Below are positions 1 through 10,510 of a DNA stretch of 64,000 nucleotides, in pieces. The stretch is from Fallopia convolvulus (Eukaryota > Streptophyta > Magnoliopsida > Caryophyllales > Polygonaceae). The translations under genes and the position numbers were made by a program. How positions within the stretch are numbered: the first letter of the stretch is position 1; each line of letters opens with the position of its first letter. Under the pieces are notes generated by a model. The model ran no database searches and was not told the origin of the DNA. It was given only the letters and a program-made list of their open reading frames with translations. The DNA lies in NCBI GenBank assembly GCA_964016875.1, contig OZ024728.1, positions 30,387,865 to 30,451,864 on the forward strand, in the 5' to 3' direction.

Positions 1-132
1 AGATAATCCAGTGCAACACAAATTGAGTGAAATCGTGCACCCATTTTAATTAAATATAAAGCGTTAAAATCTTACAATCTAATGGCCTAAAAACACTCAT
101 ATTTTAATCTAATATGATTTTTCGGTTCGGCT

Positions 133-296
133 AATGTGTCCCCATGGGCACACAATAACTATGTTAAATTTGAAAATTATTTCAAAACTATTCTCTAAAT
201 TGCAACTAATGAACCCTTTTAAAAAATAAAATTAACAAACAATAATTAAATTTATCAAAATTAAAATCTTTATTATGTGTACATGGGCACACATTA
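133..296. mobile_element. Short MITE, copy 1
   Basis: This AT-rich element of about 160 bp has terminal inverted repeats built around a palindromic CCCATGGG-like core: the left end reads ATGTGTCCCCATGGGCACAC and the right end, reverse-complemented, reads ATGTGTGCCCATGTACACA. A diverged second copy lies at 2226-2396 with the same internal order. A TA dinucleotide on each side may be the target duplication. No coding capacity is visible. The superfamily is not assigned. Confidence 0.6.
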
Positions 297-2225
297 AAAA
301 TTCCCATAATTTTTTACTAGAACCTAATATTATATATATACACGTATTTAAGATCGATATGTAATCCTAATAGTTGATAAAACAATTCATGCCTTTGGAT
401 TTAGGAAAGAAAATTAAATTTATGTGATCTTCTTCTTCCCACGTAAATATGAGTATGTTACTTCTTGTTGGCACCATGTCAATGATTCCCAACATTTTCA
501 TACCATATAATCATGTTATGTTACATAATTGAGGCAAAATTTCAAGATATCCTAATGCCAAGTGTCATGTGATGAAAATGTGTCACCTACAAACGTGTTA
601 TCATTATAATGGCTTTACTGACCGCAAAAATCAGTATAATTAATTTCTAAATCATGACAACCGTTAATGCAGCACTAATTAGTTTTGTTTTAGACCACAT
701 GAATTGAGCGTGGACCCGAAAATTCGAGTTTATTAGATTTCTGGAAACGGTTTTGATTAAAAAAAACTAGTTAAAGTTCCGTAATATTTACGGTATAATT
801 TTACTAAAAAACTATACAACTATAAGATATTAATTTAAAATACTAAACATAATTATATAATATCATAATAAATTATGTAATAGACAAATTATTTTTTTTA
901 GATTGTACTCCATATTTTAATTGAATACAGTTTTAAATATTTTTCCATTATTTGTGGAGGTCTTGTCCAAATTTAGATTAAAATTATTAAAATACTGATT
1001 TTACTTTTTATTGAATATTTTTAAATAATATTTTCTTTTTTTTAGACACTAATATGTATAAAATACTTGGTTTTTTTATAAAGATAATAATAATTAGGAT
1101 AGGTTATCTACAAAGCATAATATAATTTATTAAAATATTTTTTTAAGTTAATTTATTAAAATTATATTTTAGGGTTCTTATCTTTTACTCTATAATAATA
1201 AGAATGTTTGTAAATATGAAAAATACAATATAAAGATTAGTATATATAGAAGAGAACAAAGTACTCGATTTAATAGATAAAATATAGAGAAAATTATCTA
1301 TGTATTATTTTGCAAAATTCAAGTCATCTATAAAGTTGTTTTCCATACTAAATTTACATAACGAATAAATAAAATATAAAGAAAATTAATGTATATGAAA
1401 ATTTACAAAGTTCAATGTATTAATCAACCTATCATCCATATTAAATTAATAAAAAAACATATAGATAAAAAAAATTTAAATGTAAGGTGGGGCTAGATAA
1501 AAAAAATATTCTATATTTACATAAATAAAATAAAAAGGAAATTAAGAAAAATGTAATGTAAATTTTTATCGAAATTCAATTTAAGCAAGTATTCATCAAG
1601 ATTTGTAAATTTTTCTTCTTTTTTTTTTTATCAAACTTTGATTTAAGAAAAAATCTTTAATATAAATGCATAAAAAGATAAAGAAAATCTATTTTTATTA
1701 ATTTAAATTAAAATTCGAATTTTTATTTATTTTTGACATTTACATATAATCTTAGTCATCAACATAAAATTATATCTTTTTCTCAAAATAAAAATATATC
1801 AACATAACAGAATTTATTATTTAAAATTATATCATTATATAGATATAAATTTTATACTTGGAGCTCAAGCCTTGTTAAAAGATAAAAAAATATATATTAA
1901 GACCCTAAATCTTGTTAAGAGATAAAAATATTAAATTAATATGGAAAATATCATCTCATAGGAATTTATGTATATAAAAATTATATAAATATGTTATCTA
2001 TTGTAGTAAACTAATGCATAATCCATAGATAGAAAATTATATACATTAAAAATTATATAAACATGTTATCTATTTAGTATATATAGCAAGAATACTATAA
2101 GTTGTTACAAAATTTATTAAAATATAATTTTACATTAATTTATTCAAAAATGCCACGTGGCGCAAATTTTACAACAGACTTGAGTTCTGCTTTATAATGT
2201 ATTAGGGTAGATTGGGTATGGTTAA
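297..2225. other. AT-rich intergenic DNA
   Basis: About 1.9 kb of strongly AT-rich sequence rich in homopolymer A and T runs. I see no open reading frame of note, no recognisable protein motif, no RNA gene and no clear transposon ends. A CACGTG-type hexamer occurs near 2153-2160 but nothing ties it to a gene. Confidence 0.6.
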
Positions 2226-2396
2226 TTTGTGCCCATGGACACACAATACAATAATAAATTTGGAAATTATTTTTAAACTATTTTCTAAACTAGAATTAAT
2301 GAACCCTTTAAAAAAATTAAAATTAATAAATAATATACAAATTTACTAAGATTAGTATTCTTATTGTGTGTCCATGACACACAATAAAAAATTCGA
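2226..2396. mobile_element. Short MITE, copy 2
   Basis: This is a second, diverged copy of the element at 133-296. Its termini pair as TGTGCCCATGGACACACAAT on the left with TTATTGTGTGTCATGGACAC read from the right end on the other strand. The interior follows the same order as copy 1. The following stretch to 2761 holds no gene I can support. Confidence 0.6.
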
Positions 2397-2761
2397 AAAA
2401 AATTTACCACTTTTCTTTGTAGGGTAACGATAAGAGTCGATACATTGTAGGATGAAAAATGATACATACTAGTTTAACATGTACACTCAATCTATCAATG
2501 TTGTAGACTATAGAAAGGCCTAGTGCATGGGGGAAAGAAGTCAGACGAGAAGAAGAAGGAAGAGAGATGCAAATGAGATGAGGGAAAAGAGAGAATTAGG
2601 GTTTTGGATAATTAATTTCTTATTGATTGATTAAAAGCATAATAACATAAGAGTACTTATACTAAGCCCTAACGGTTCAAATAAAGCGTTCCAGGAAAGA
2701 ATCGTAAAGAGAACCCGATAAAGAGTTTATAAAACTCTGTATAAAAAGTACATTAATTAAA

Positions 2762-4165
2762 GAGTCTGGTTCAGGTGCGAATGGACGCCCAGGTGCGAAA
2801 TAAGAAAGAATAAGAGTCGTTGGATGAAGAAAAATCAAAGGCGTTGATCATTTCACTTAAAAAGCGGAAAAACGGCACGGGCGAATTATTCACGTATTTT
2901 TGAAAAAAACGGAAATAGGACGCGCGCCCAGATAGTTCATCAATATTGTGGATTTGTTCATCAATAATGTGGATTTGTTCATCAATACTATGATTTTGTT
3001 CATCAAAACTGTGATTTTGTGCATAAATAAACTATTGTTTGTGCATCAAAAATCTATTGTTTGTACATAAAAAAGAACAAATGTGTATCAAAATTGCATG
3101 TAATATGTTCATCAACATTGTGATTTTGTTCATAAAAAACGAAAATATTTGTTCATTGGTTTTGGCATATTTGTTCATCGGTTTGTGCATATTTGTTCAT
3201 TAGTAACATCAATTTGTTCATTGGTTTATGCATATTTGTTCATTATCTTTTTCATATAGTTGTTCATTGCTAGATGCATATTGTTCACTAGTAACCTCAA
3301 TTTGTTCATTGCTATATGCATATTTGTTCATTAATAACATCAATTCGTTCATAGCTAAATAAGGCACAAGCACTCCTCTTCGATTTGTTGCTATCTTGTT
3401 CTCTTAGCATATACCATATTATTGCAAAGTCAGATTCGTTATCTATTATCCTTTGCATTCAAGTTTCTATATCAAACTTATCTTATTTTGGTACTATATT
3501 GAACACTTCATTCATATTGACAAGTTAGTCTTAAAGCACTTCAATGGACAAACAAAGGTTAGATCAATGAACAAAAAAGGTTATATCAATGAACAAATAG
3601 GGTATATTAATGAACAAACAATGGTATACCAATGAACAAAAAAGAGTATATCAAAAAACAAATAATGGTATACCAATGAACAAATAATGGTATATCATTG
3701 AACAAACAAGGTTATATCAATGAACAAATATTAGTATATCGAACTAATTATATGTGCATCAAAAACTAGATAATATTGTATTCATACACATAAATAACGT
3801 TAAAAAAAACTAAAAATTAAAAAAGTTCGAAATCGATGAACAATGTTATCAAAAAATCGATGCACAATGAGTTAGTATTGATAAACAAATAGTGAATATT
3901 GATGAACAAATCGCTATTTCTAATGAACAAACTGGGCGCGTCTCATAAAAACGTATTTTTCGAAAAATACATGAATAATATGGGAAAAATTCGTCCCTGC
4001 CGTATTTTATTGAAAAATACGCGAATAATACGGGAAAAATTCGCCCGTTCCGTATTTTATCCTTTTTAGTGAATGTTTAATCAGGGGCGTTGATTTTTTG
4101 GAATAGACGAGCGAGATTTATTCTTAATTCTCACCTGGATGCCCATTCGCACATGACTTTTTCTC
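2762..4165. mobile_element. MULE-like element with minisatellite interior, copy 1
   Basis: A 1.4-kb non-autonomous element. Both ends carry inverted repeats containing GTGCGAATGG followed by CGCCCA-like and GAAATAAGAA-like blocks. The flanks resemble a 9-bp duplication with a one-base slip (TTAATTAAA left, ATTATTAAA right), as expected for Mutator-like elements. Inside, about 2930-3930 is a degenerate array of roughly 20-24-bp units built on TTGTTCATT. The array reverses polarity: units read TTGTTCATT on the left and AATGAACAA on the right, around a unique centre near 3350-3530. Short reading frames in it are repeat by-products, with no transposase. A full second copy in opposite orientation lies at 36925-38425 and defines the ends. 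Confidence 0.72.
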
Positions 4166-4339
4166 ATTATTAAAATACTAACAATAATTCCTAGGTTATA
4201 TTTGTACTGTATAAAAAAAGACAGTAGTTTTTGCGGGTTCTATCTACACTTGCAATACAAGTTACTTGCACCATGTAATTTGCACATGTGAAGATTTGTA
4301 AGCATTTAAATTGCGTACACTAGTAGTCAAATATCAATA

Positions 4340-4910
4340 TCAATATACTATTACTAAAGTCGAATCGTTCTCTCTTATGTGTCGTCCATCTAACTATGCC
4401 ACGTAGAAGTATTTAAATGTTCATTTACTTCTTTGTCCTTAATATTTTTTAGAATTTACACTCCCTACATATTATAATAATATTATTATCATTATTACTT
4501 ATCATATTCAATTAAAAAAATTCAATTAGCTATGTTATTAATAAGCATTCTATAACTATTGTAATAATACTACCTCATTTATTACTATTACTTACCATAT
4601 TTAACTAATGAGTATGAAATACTTATCATATTCAATTAATGAGTATGGAAATATTATTCTGTTTTTTAGTATTTATTTACCTATATATTATAATAATATT
4701 ATCTCATTTAAAAATTAAATCACATATCCTATTATCAATAAAGAATTTGTTTTTACATTTCCTACGTATTATAATAATTATTGCTTGAGAGTTTTATTGA
4801 GGAAATTATTTTATTTTATCAAATAAGTTTATGTAAAATTCAATCGACAAGTACGGTTGCAATATAATTTTTTTTCAAATCATCGTCGAGGCACGACCGG
4901 GTCGTGCTAG
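4340..4910 (+). mobile_element. Non-autonomous Helitron candidate 1
   Basis: The left end follows the plant Helitron 5' pattern: A followed by TC, then ACTATTACTAAAG. The right end has a strong hairpin, GCACGAC-CGG-GTCGTGC at 4891-4907, running into CTAG at 4907-4910 followed by T. There is no target duplication, as expected for Helitrons. The hairpin abuts CTAG more closely than the usual spacing of about 10 nt, and the exact 5' TC is ambiguous because TC recurs nearby (4334, 4340). No helicase is encoded. Confidence 0.5.
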
Positions 4911-5130
4911 TTAGAATACATATTGAAAAGTGTCTTTGCACATAGGCGTATTTAGGATTCGTGGTACTCCACGCATTTATAATGTGCGGAGTATACAAAG
5001 ACGGTCTAGACAAGTCTCCACCCAAAGTGTTTGTGTGAACACGCAATAGTCTGTGAATGTTATTTTTTTTTGAAGAAATGAGCTACTAGTTTATTACAAG
5101 GCCAACACTAGAATGCATGTAAATTATAAG

Positions 5131-5802
5131 CAGTGCGAATCCTTTGCTACTTATTATACTACAATACATGTGCCACCACTAATATTTTGACAAGTGTCAT
5201 TATTAAAAAATATAATTTTCTCTTTAATAACTCTCTTGAGTCCCCCTACCTTTTCTATCTCTTTAGTGCGTCTTCCTCCTCTTTTGAGTTCATCTTCACC
5301 CTTTTTAATATTTCTTCTTTCTTCTAATTTTCTATCCTATTCTTCAATTCATAATTGATACACAACAATGTTTTAATTTTAAATCAAAAACAGATTAAAA
5401 TTGAAAGAACATGATAATTAAACTTCTTACGGTTGACCCAATATGTGAGTTGTAAGAACAGTAAATCAATAGAAGGCTTGAGATTTATTAGGCTTCAACC
5501 GTTTCAACTCAAGGTTGAATTTTTTTCACTGAAACTATCCAGTATCAATAATTTTTTCTCAATATTTTAATTAGTAATTTTTATATCTTAATCACTTTAA
5601 ATTCAATATTATACAAGTCCAATAAAAAATTTTAGAAAAATTTGTTCCATTCAAAAAATTATTGAAGAGACGTAGATAAGAGAGAGGAAAGGTAGGAGGA
5701 GAGAGGTTAGTGAGGAAATGAATTTTATAATAATGACACGTGTCATAATTTTAGTAGTGGCACAAGTTTTGTAGTATAATAAGTAGTAGAGGATCCCAAC
5801 TG
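5131..5802. mobile_element. Non-autonomous TIR transposon, 9-bp TSD (MULE-type MITE)
   Basis: A 672-bp element with terminal inverted repeats of about 60 bp. Both ends start CAGT and share TACTTATTATACTACAA and a CATGTGCCAC/CTTGTGCCAC-type block. It is flanked by a perfect 9-bp direct repeat AATTATAAG (5122-5130 and 5803-5811). A 9-bp TSD fits Mutator-like elements; a hAT origin (8-bp TSD, CAG termini) is the alternative. The interior is AT-rich with no transposase. Confidence 0.75.
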
Positions 5803-5866
5803 AATTATAAGGCCAACCAAAATCATCACGGCGGATAATCTTTAGAATGCAAATAACAAAGGATGA

Positions 5867-6529
5867 TCACGGACCCAAACATTGAAATGAAGAAACATCC
5901 AAAGGATCAAACAAAGATACCGGAAAAAAAATTAGAAATAGCGAAACTAAAACGCCTTCTAGCGAGGAAATCCGTTGCCGTGTTGCATTTCCGGAAACAA
6001 TGTAAAACACCACACAAAGAATAAAATCAACAAAATGACGGATATCATTAACAATATCTTGAATTTCCCAAGGCACTTTCCAAATATTTTTTAAAGAATT
6101 AAATTATCCCCCTCAATAATAAGATGAGATGGATTTAACTGAACCACACTTTTAACCCCCTCTAATAACGCAAGGGCTTCATCTTGGAGAACTGGCACTA
6201 AGTGAGATTGTTTTCGATCAACATAAAATTTTACTATTATGGTCACGAATTTGGAAACCTGTATAAGTTGAATTATTTATACGTTTGAAAGCATCAAAAT
6301 TTAATTTCAACGAATCAATAGGAGGTTTAATCCAGGCACTATGATTTTTCCGTCTTGGACGAGAAAATACTTTTTGAACTGCTGGTGTTTGGGTAGAAAT
6401 CCATTGAAGATACTTAGAGAATGCCAAATCACAAGTAAAGTAGTCAAAACCTTATTACGATTAAAAATTATTAGATTTCTATGTCCCCAAATAAACCACC
6501 ACAGAAAACATAAAACATTACTATTTTTA
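5867..6529 (-). pseudogene. LINE-type RNase H (RVT_3) relic
   Basis: Read on the minus strand from 6529 downwards, this shows in order: a tryptophan-rich FLWWFIWGHRN block typical of the linker before the C-terminal RNase H of plant L1-like LINEs, a stretch with LNFDAFKR...GFQIRDHNSKILC (RNase H core entry), then ALALLEGV...LIIEGDN, and finally PWEIQDIVNDIR. It is broken by stops and frameshifts, and no reverse transcriptase lies upstream because it ends abruptly against plastid DNA at about 6530. No poly(A) or target duplication was found. It is a dead 3' fragment. Confidence 0.65.
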
Positions 6530-7858
6530 TAATGTTCCTCGCCAACGATTCGAGGTTGGAGCATAGCTGATGTTGAATCTAAAGGATCTACAGTTGGATA
6601 GATACCTTTGGCGGCTAACGCTCTTGATAGTACAGTGGTTGCTTCTAAATGCGCAAATGTCGTGGCAGGAGCGGGGTCCGTTAAATCGTCTGCAAGTACA
6701 TAAACTGCTTGGATCGAAGTTATGGACCCTTGCTTGGTAGAAGTAATTATTTCTTGTAAAGAGCCCATTTCAGTACTAAGAGTAGGTTGATAACCCACAA
6801 CTGAAGGCATTCTACCCAATAAGGCAGATACTTCAAATCCTGCTTGGACAAAATGGAAGATAATGTCAATAAATAGAAGTACGTCTTGTTTATTCATATC
6901 CCAGAAATATTCTGCCATAGTTAGGGCAGCCAAACCAACTCTCATACGAGCTCCGGGCGGTTCATTCATTTGCCCGTAGACTAGAGCCACTTTGGATTTT
7001 GGAATATTTTGTTCATTAATAACTCCGGATTCTTTCATTTCCATGTAAAGATCATTTCTTTCACGAGTACGTTCACCTATGCCGCCAAATACAGATATAC
7101 ATCCATGAGCTTTTGCAATATTGTTGATTAATTCCATAATGAGTACGGTTTTACCCACTCCAGCCCCCCCCCCCCAATAGTCCTATTTTCCCTTCACGAC
7201 GATAGGGGGCTAAAAGGTCTACCACTTTAAATCTTGTTTCAAAAATAGATAACTTTGTGTCTAATTGTATACAGGAGGATGCGGATCTATGAATAGGAGA
7301 TGTTGTTCGAGTATCTACAAGACCTAAATTATCAACGGGCTCCCCATGTACGTTAAAAATCAGTCCGAGAGTTGCTCCGCTCACCGGAACGCTTAAAGGA
7401 GCCCCTGTATCAACCACTTCCATTCCGCGCGTTAGGCTGTTTGTAGCACTCATAGCTATAGCCCTAACACGATTATTTCCTAATAGTTGTTGTACCTCAC
7501 ATGTTACATTAATGGGTTGACAAGTAGTCAATGTTCTAAAAAACTCTATGCGGACGTTGGGCAGATAGGGACCTCCTAGCGCCTAGACGACCTGAACGGT
7601 GGCCTAGGCGGTCTGGACGGCTAGGCGGGCTAGGACCTTCTAGCGCCTAGGCGGGGCCTAGACGGGACCTAGAAGGGATTTTTAGAACAGTGACAAAAGT
7701 ATCTCGGCCCTTAACGACCAAAGCGTTGTAAATATTAGGCATCTTGCATGGTGGAAAAGTTACATCTAACACTGGACCAATGATTTGAGCGACACGTCCC
7801 AGGTTCTTTTTTCAAGTGTGGAAACTCCAGGGCTAGATGTAGTAGGATTGATTCTCAT
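6530..7858 (-). pseudogene. atpB: atpB pseudogene (plastid ATP synthase beta), 3'-truncated
   Basis: Its ancestor encoded the catalytic beta subunit of plastid CF1 ATP synthase. The start codon complement lies at 7856-7858. Recognisable blocks run INVTCEVQQLLGNNRVRA, DTGAPLSVPV, KLSIFET, KTVLIMELINNIAKAHG, NDLYMEMKESGVINEQNI, MNEPPGARMRVGL, LSTEMGSLQE and PRIVGEEHY. About the last quarter of the gene is missing. A 12-C run (7164-7175) sits in the Walker A loop, destroying GGAGVGKT and shifting frame. A 156-bp element (7533-7688) interrupts the N-terminal part. Replacements such as GGVGERTREG becoming GGIGERTRER show long decay without selection. Confidence 0.92.
7533..7688. mobile_element. 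Short GC-rich TIR element inside atpB pseudogene
   Basis: This 156-bp insert splits the plastid-derived atpB sequence. Its ends are inverted repeats (GTTCTAAAAA left, TTTTTAGAAC right). The interior is unusually GC-rich for the region and consists of repeated CCTAGGCG / CTAGCGCCTAG-like words. No clear target duplication could be read. It has no coding capacity. It entered after the plastid fragment reached the nucleus, or at least is absent from ordinary plastid atpB. Confidence 0.65.
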
Positions 7859-8376
7859 AATTATTATTACAAAGTAATAAAGTCAAATAACATTATTAAT
7901 ATTATATTTATATATATATATTTATTCTTTTTTGCGAAAATGAAAGAACTGTCCGATAACAAGTTCATCGGTTAATTCACTACGAAATGGGAGTTAACAC
8001 TCGATTTTGTTGGGATCATACAATCCAATTCAACTGTTTACTTATTCCTTCCTTATTCTCTTTCTTTGATTCAATTTCAATGAGTGAGTTCAACATATAT
8101 TGTTGTCAAATCAAAAGTACATTTTTTATTTATTATTTGGTAAATTCAAAAAAGATTAAGGCATTAGAAACTTGAAAAATAAAAGTTGGGTTGCGCCACA
8201 TATAGAATAATGATGCATTTGGCGAATCAAATACTATGGTTTAATAACGAACCTTTTTAATTAGTTGATAATTTTATGAAAGATTCCTGTAAAAGTTTTA
8301 ATTAACACATAATTCATGTCGAGTAGACCTTGTTGTTGTGAGAATTTAGTAATTGATGAGTTATAGGGAGGGACTT
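7859..8376. other. Plastid atpB-rbcL spacer (nuclear copy)
   Basis: AT-rich spacer between the divergent atpB and rbcL copies, in the arrangement known from land-plant plastids. A purine-rich GGGAGGG just upstream of the rbcL ATG (8366-8372) is the relic of the plastid ribosome-binding site. It has no expected nuclear function. Confidence 0.8.
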
Positions 8377-9811
8377 ATGTCATCACAAACAGAGACTAAA
8401 GCAAGTGTTGAATTCAAAGCCGGCGTTAAAGAACACAAATTGACTTGTTATACTCTTGAGTATGAACCCCATGATCATGATATCTTGGTAGCATTTCGAG
8501 TAAATCCTCAACCTGTAGTTCCGCCAGAAGAAGCAGGGGTCACGGTAGTTGTCAAATCTTCTACTGGTACATGGACAACCGTGTGGACCGATGGACTTAC
8601 CAGCCTTGATCGTTACAAAGGACGATGCTACGACATCGAGCCTATTCCTAGAGAAGAAAATCAATTTATTGCTTATGTAGCTTACCCATTAGACCTTTTT
8701 GAAGAAGGTTATGTTACTAACACGTTTACTTCCATTGTGGGTAATGTATTTGGGTTCAAAGCCCCGCGTGCTCTTCATTTGGAGGATTTGCGAATCCCTC
8801 CTGCTTATACGAAAACTTTCCAAAAGGCCCGCCTCATGGTATCCAAATTGAGAGAGATAAATTGAACAAATATGGACGTCCGCTATTGGGATGTACTATT
8901 AAACCGAAATTGGGGTTGTCTGCTAAGAACTACGGTCGGGCAGTTTATGAATGTCTTCGTGGCGGACTTGATTTTACCAAAGATGATGAAAACGTGAACT
9001 CCCAGCCATTTACGAGTTGGAGAGACTGTTTCTTATTCTGTGTCGAAGCTATTTTAAATCATAGTGTGAAACAAGTGAAATCAAAGGACATTACTTGAAT
9101 GCTACTATAGGTACATGCGAAGAAATGATAAAAAGGGTTGTATTTCCCAGAGAATTAGGAGTTCCTATTGTAATGCACGACTACTTAACCGGGGGATTCA
9201 TTGCAAATACTAGTTTAGCTCATTATTGCAGAGATAATGGCCTACTTCTTCACATTCATGCACCGCGCAATACATGCAGTTATTGATAGACAGAAAAATT
9301 ACGGTATGCACTTCCGTGTACTAGCTAAAGCCTTACGTATTTCTGGTGGATATCATATTCATTCCGGTACTGTAGTAGGTAAACTTGAAGGGAAAAGGGA
9401 CATTACTTTAGGGCTTGTTGATTTACTATGTGATGACTTTGTTGAAAAAGACCAAAGTCGTGGTATTTATTTCACTCAACCTTGGGTTTCCATATGCCTG
9501 GTGTTATTCCAGTGGCTTCCGGGGGTATTCACGTTTGGCATATGCCCGCTCTAACCGAGATCTTTGTGGAAAATTCTGTACTATAGTTCGGTGGCGGAAC
9601 TTTAGGCCACCCATGGGGAAATGCACCGGGTGCTGTAGCGAATTGAGCAGCTCTAGAAGCTTGTGTACAAGATCATAATGAGGGGCGTGATCTTGCTCGT
9701 GAGGGTAACGATATTATTTGTAAAGCTGCCAAATGGAGTCTTGAGATAGTTGCCGCTTGTGAAGTATGGAAGGAAATCAAATTTGAATTCCAAGCAATGG
9801 ATACTTTGTAA
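8377..9811 (+). pseudogene. rbcL: rbcL pseudogene (Rubisco large subunit), full-length but broken
   Basis: The ancestor encoded the Rubisco large subunit. The copy runs from ATG at 8377 to TAA at 9809-9811, close to the usual plastid length (1428 nt). The N-terminal 160 or so codons stay open, then an extra GA at about 8855-8860 shifts frame just before NKYGRPLLGCTIKPKLGLSAKNYG. Further frameshifts follow near 9090, 9260 and 9500. Conserved blocks include GLDFTKDDENVNSQPF, GVPIVMHDYLTGGF, HYCRDNGLLLHIH and CEVWKEIKFEF. Many conserved residues are replaced (for example PEYETKD-type sequence is now LEYEPHD), so no functional enzyme can come from it. Confidence 0.93.
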
Positions 9812-9865
9812 TCTAGTAATTGCAGGTCTTTGAATTGTTATTAAACGTGCCAAAAAAATTATTTG

Positions 9866-9946
9866 GTGTGTGTATTTAGTGATCATGTGGTCGCTTACAA
9901 CTGGCCCCATATTACCGACAATGTGGTCGCTAAATACACACGCTAA
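9866..9946. repeat. Hairpin of TTTAGCGACCACAT-type inverted repeats
   Basis: GTGTGTATTTAGTGATCATG at about 9868-9887 pairs with the reverse complement of TGTGGTCGCTAAATACACAC ending near 9943. Further ATTTAGCGACCATA and GTGGAGACCACATGG words follow to about 10063. Such GCGACCACA repeats resemble the subterminal repeats of CACTA transposons, but no CACTA terminus was seen, so the assignment is tentative. The stretch 10064-10320 holds nothing else I recognise. Confidence 0.4.
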
Positions 9947-10322
9947 ATTTTGCCGCGAGTATATTAGCAACCATGTTGGATTTGGTCACAAAATTTTTAA
10001 TTCTTTGATTTGGAGATCACGTGGTCTCTATTTAGCGACCATATTACGTGGAGACCACATGGTGTAATGATTCTTACCGCCTAAAAAATTTTCAGCCAAA
10101 ACTAACCTCTCATCCTTATTTTCACGGGTGACCATATCTCACTAGGACTTTGGAGCCACAGCCCCACCCGCCAACGAGATAAAAAACCAACAAGATCATC
10201 ACCTTACCATCAATTCCCATTCCATCATGCTCGCCTAGGCGCCCCGGTACAGCTATCGGTTTTTTGAACGCTCATGCAAATAAAACGAAACTCTCTCAAC
10301 AAACTCTAAAACTCTATGAGGA

Positions 10323-10510
10323 GAATGTGGATCACATGAAACACACCCCTTATGTGCAATATGAGGCGCCATATCAGCTGTTGGATGGGCCAAATCCACG
10401 GGCCAGATTAAACATCTAAATCCTGAGAAATATAGGGACGCGGTGACAATTTCGTAATTTCTTGAAAAATTACAAAAGTGCATCATTATCGTGAAAAAGT
10501 TCATTGCAAT
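10323..10510. repeat. Left arm of a diverged long inverted repeat
   Basis: This segment matches the reverse complement of about 18172-18350, in the order GTGTGGATCACATGA, then TGTGCAATAT, GTTGGAT, CCACGG/CCACAG, AAATCCTGA and CGCGGTGAC. Together the two arms look like the termini of a non-autonomous TIR element of about 0.8 kb, now separated by retrotransposon A (10609-17149) and a PIF-type element (17169-17953). Exact ends and target duplication are not resolved. Confidence 0.5.

Larger units (their letters stand above)
6530..9845. other. Nuclear plastid DNA insertion (NUPT): atpB-spacer-rbcL
   Basis: About 3.3 kb colinear with the plastid large single-copy region: atpB on the minus strand, the AT-rich divergent spacer, then rbcL on the plus strand. 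Both genes carry frameshifts and many amino-acid replacements, so this is an old nuclear copy and not contamination by plastid DNA. The left edge cuts atpB inside the codons for GEEHY and joins a LINE relic. The right edge lies a few tens of bases past the rbcL stop, where sequence turns into an unrelated hairpin. Confidence 0.9.

Noticed and set aside
3453..3635. Repetitive 60-codon protein with INEQ repeats
   Set aside because: It is the translation of the AATGAACAA minisatellite in the MULE-like element; no conserved start and it is not preserved in copy 2.
2930..3930. CRISPR-like array (short repeats at regular distance)
   Set aside because: Units are degenerate, contiguous, flip polarity and lie inside a transposon of a plant genome.
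8377..8865. Functional Rubisco large-subunit gene from the first 160 or so open codons
   Set aside because: The frame breaks at about 8860 and several times later, with many replaced conserved residues, in a nuclear repeat context.
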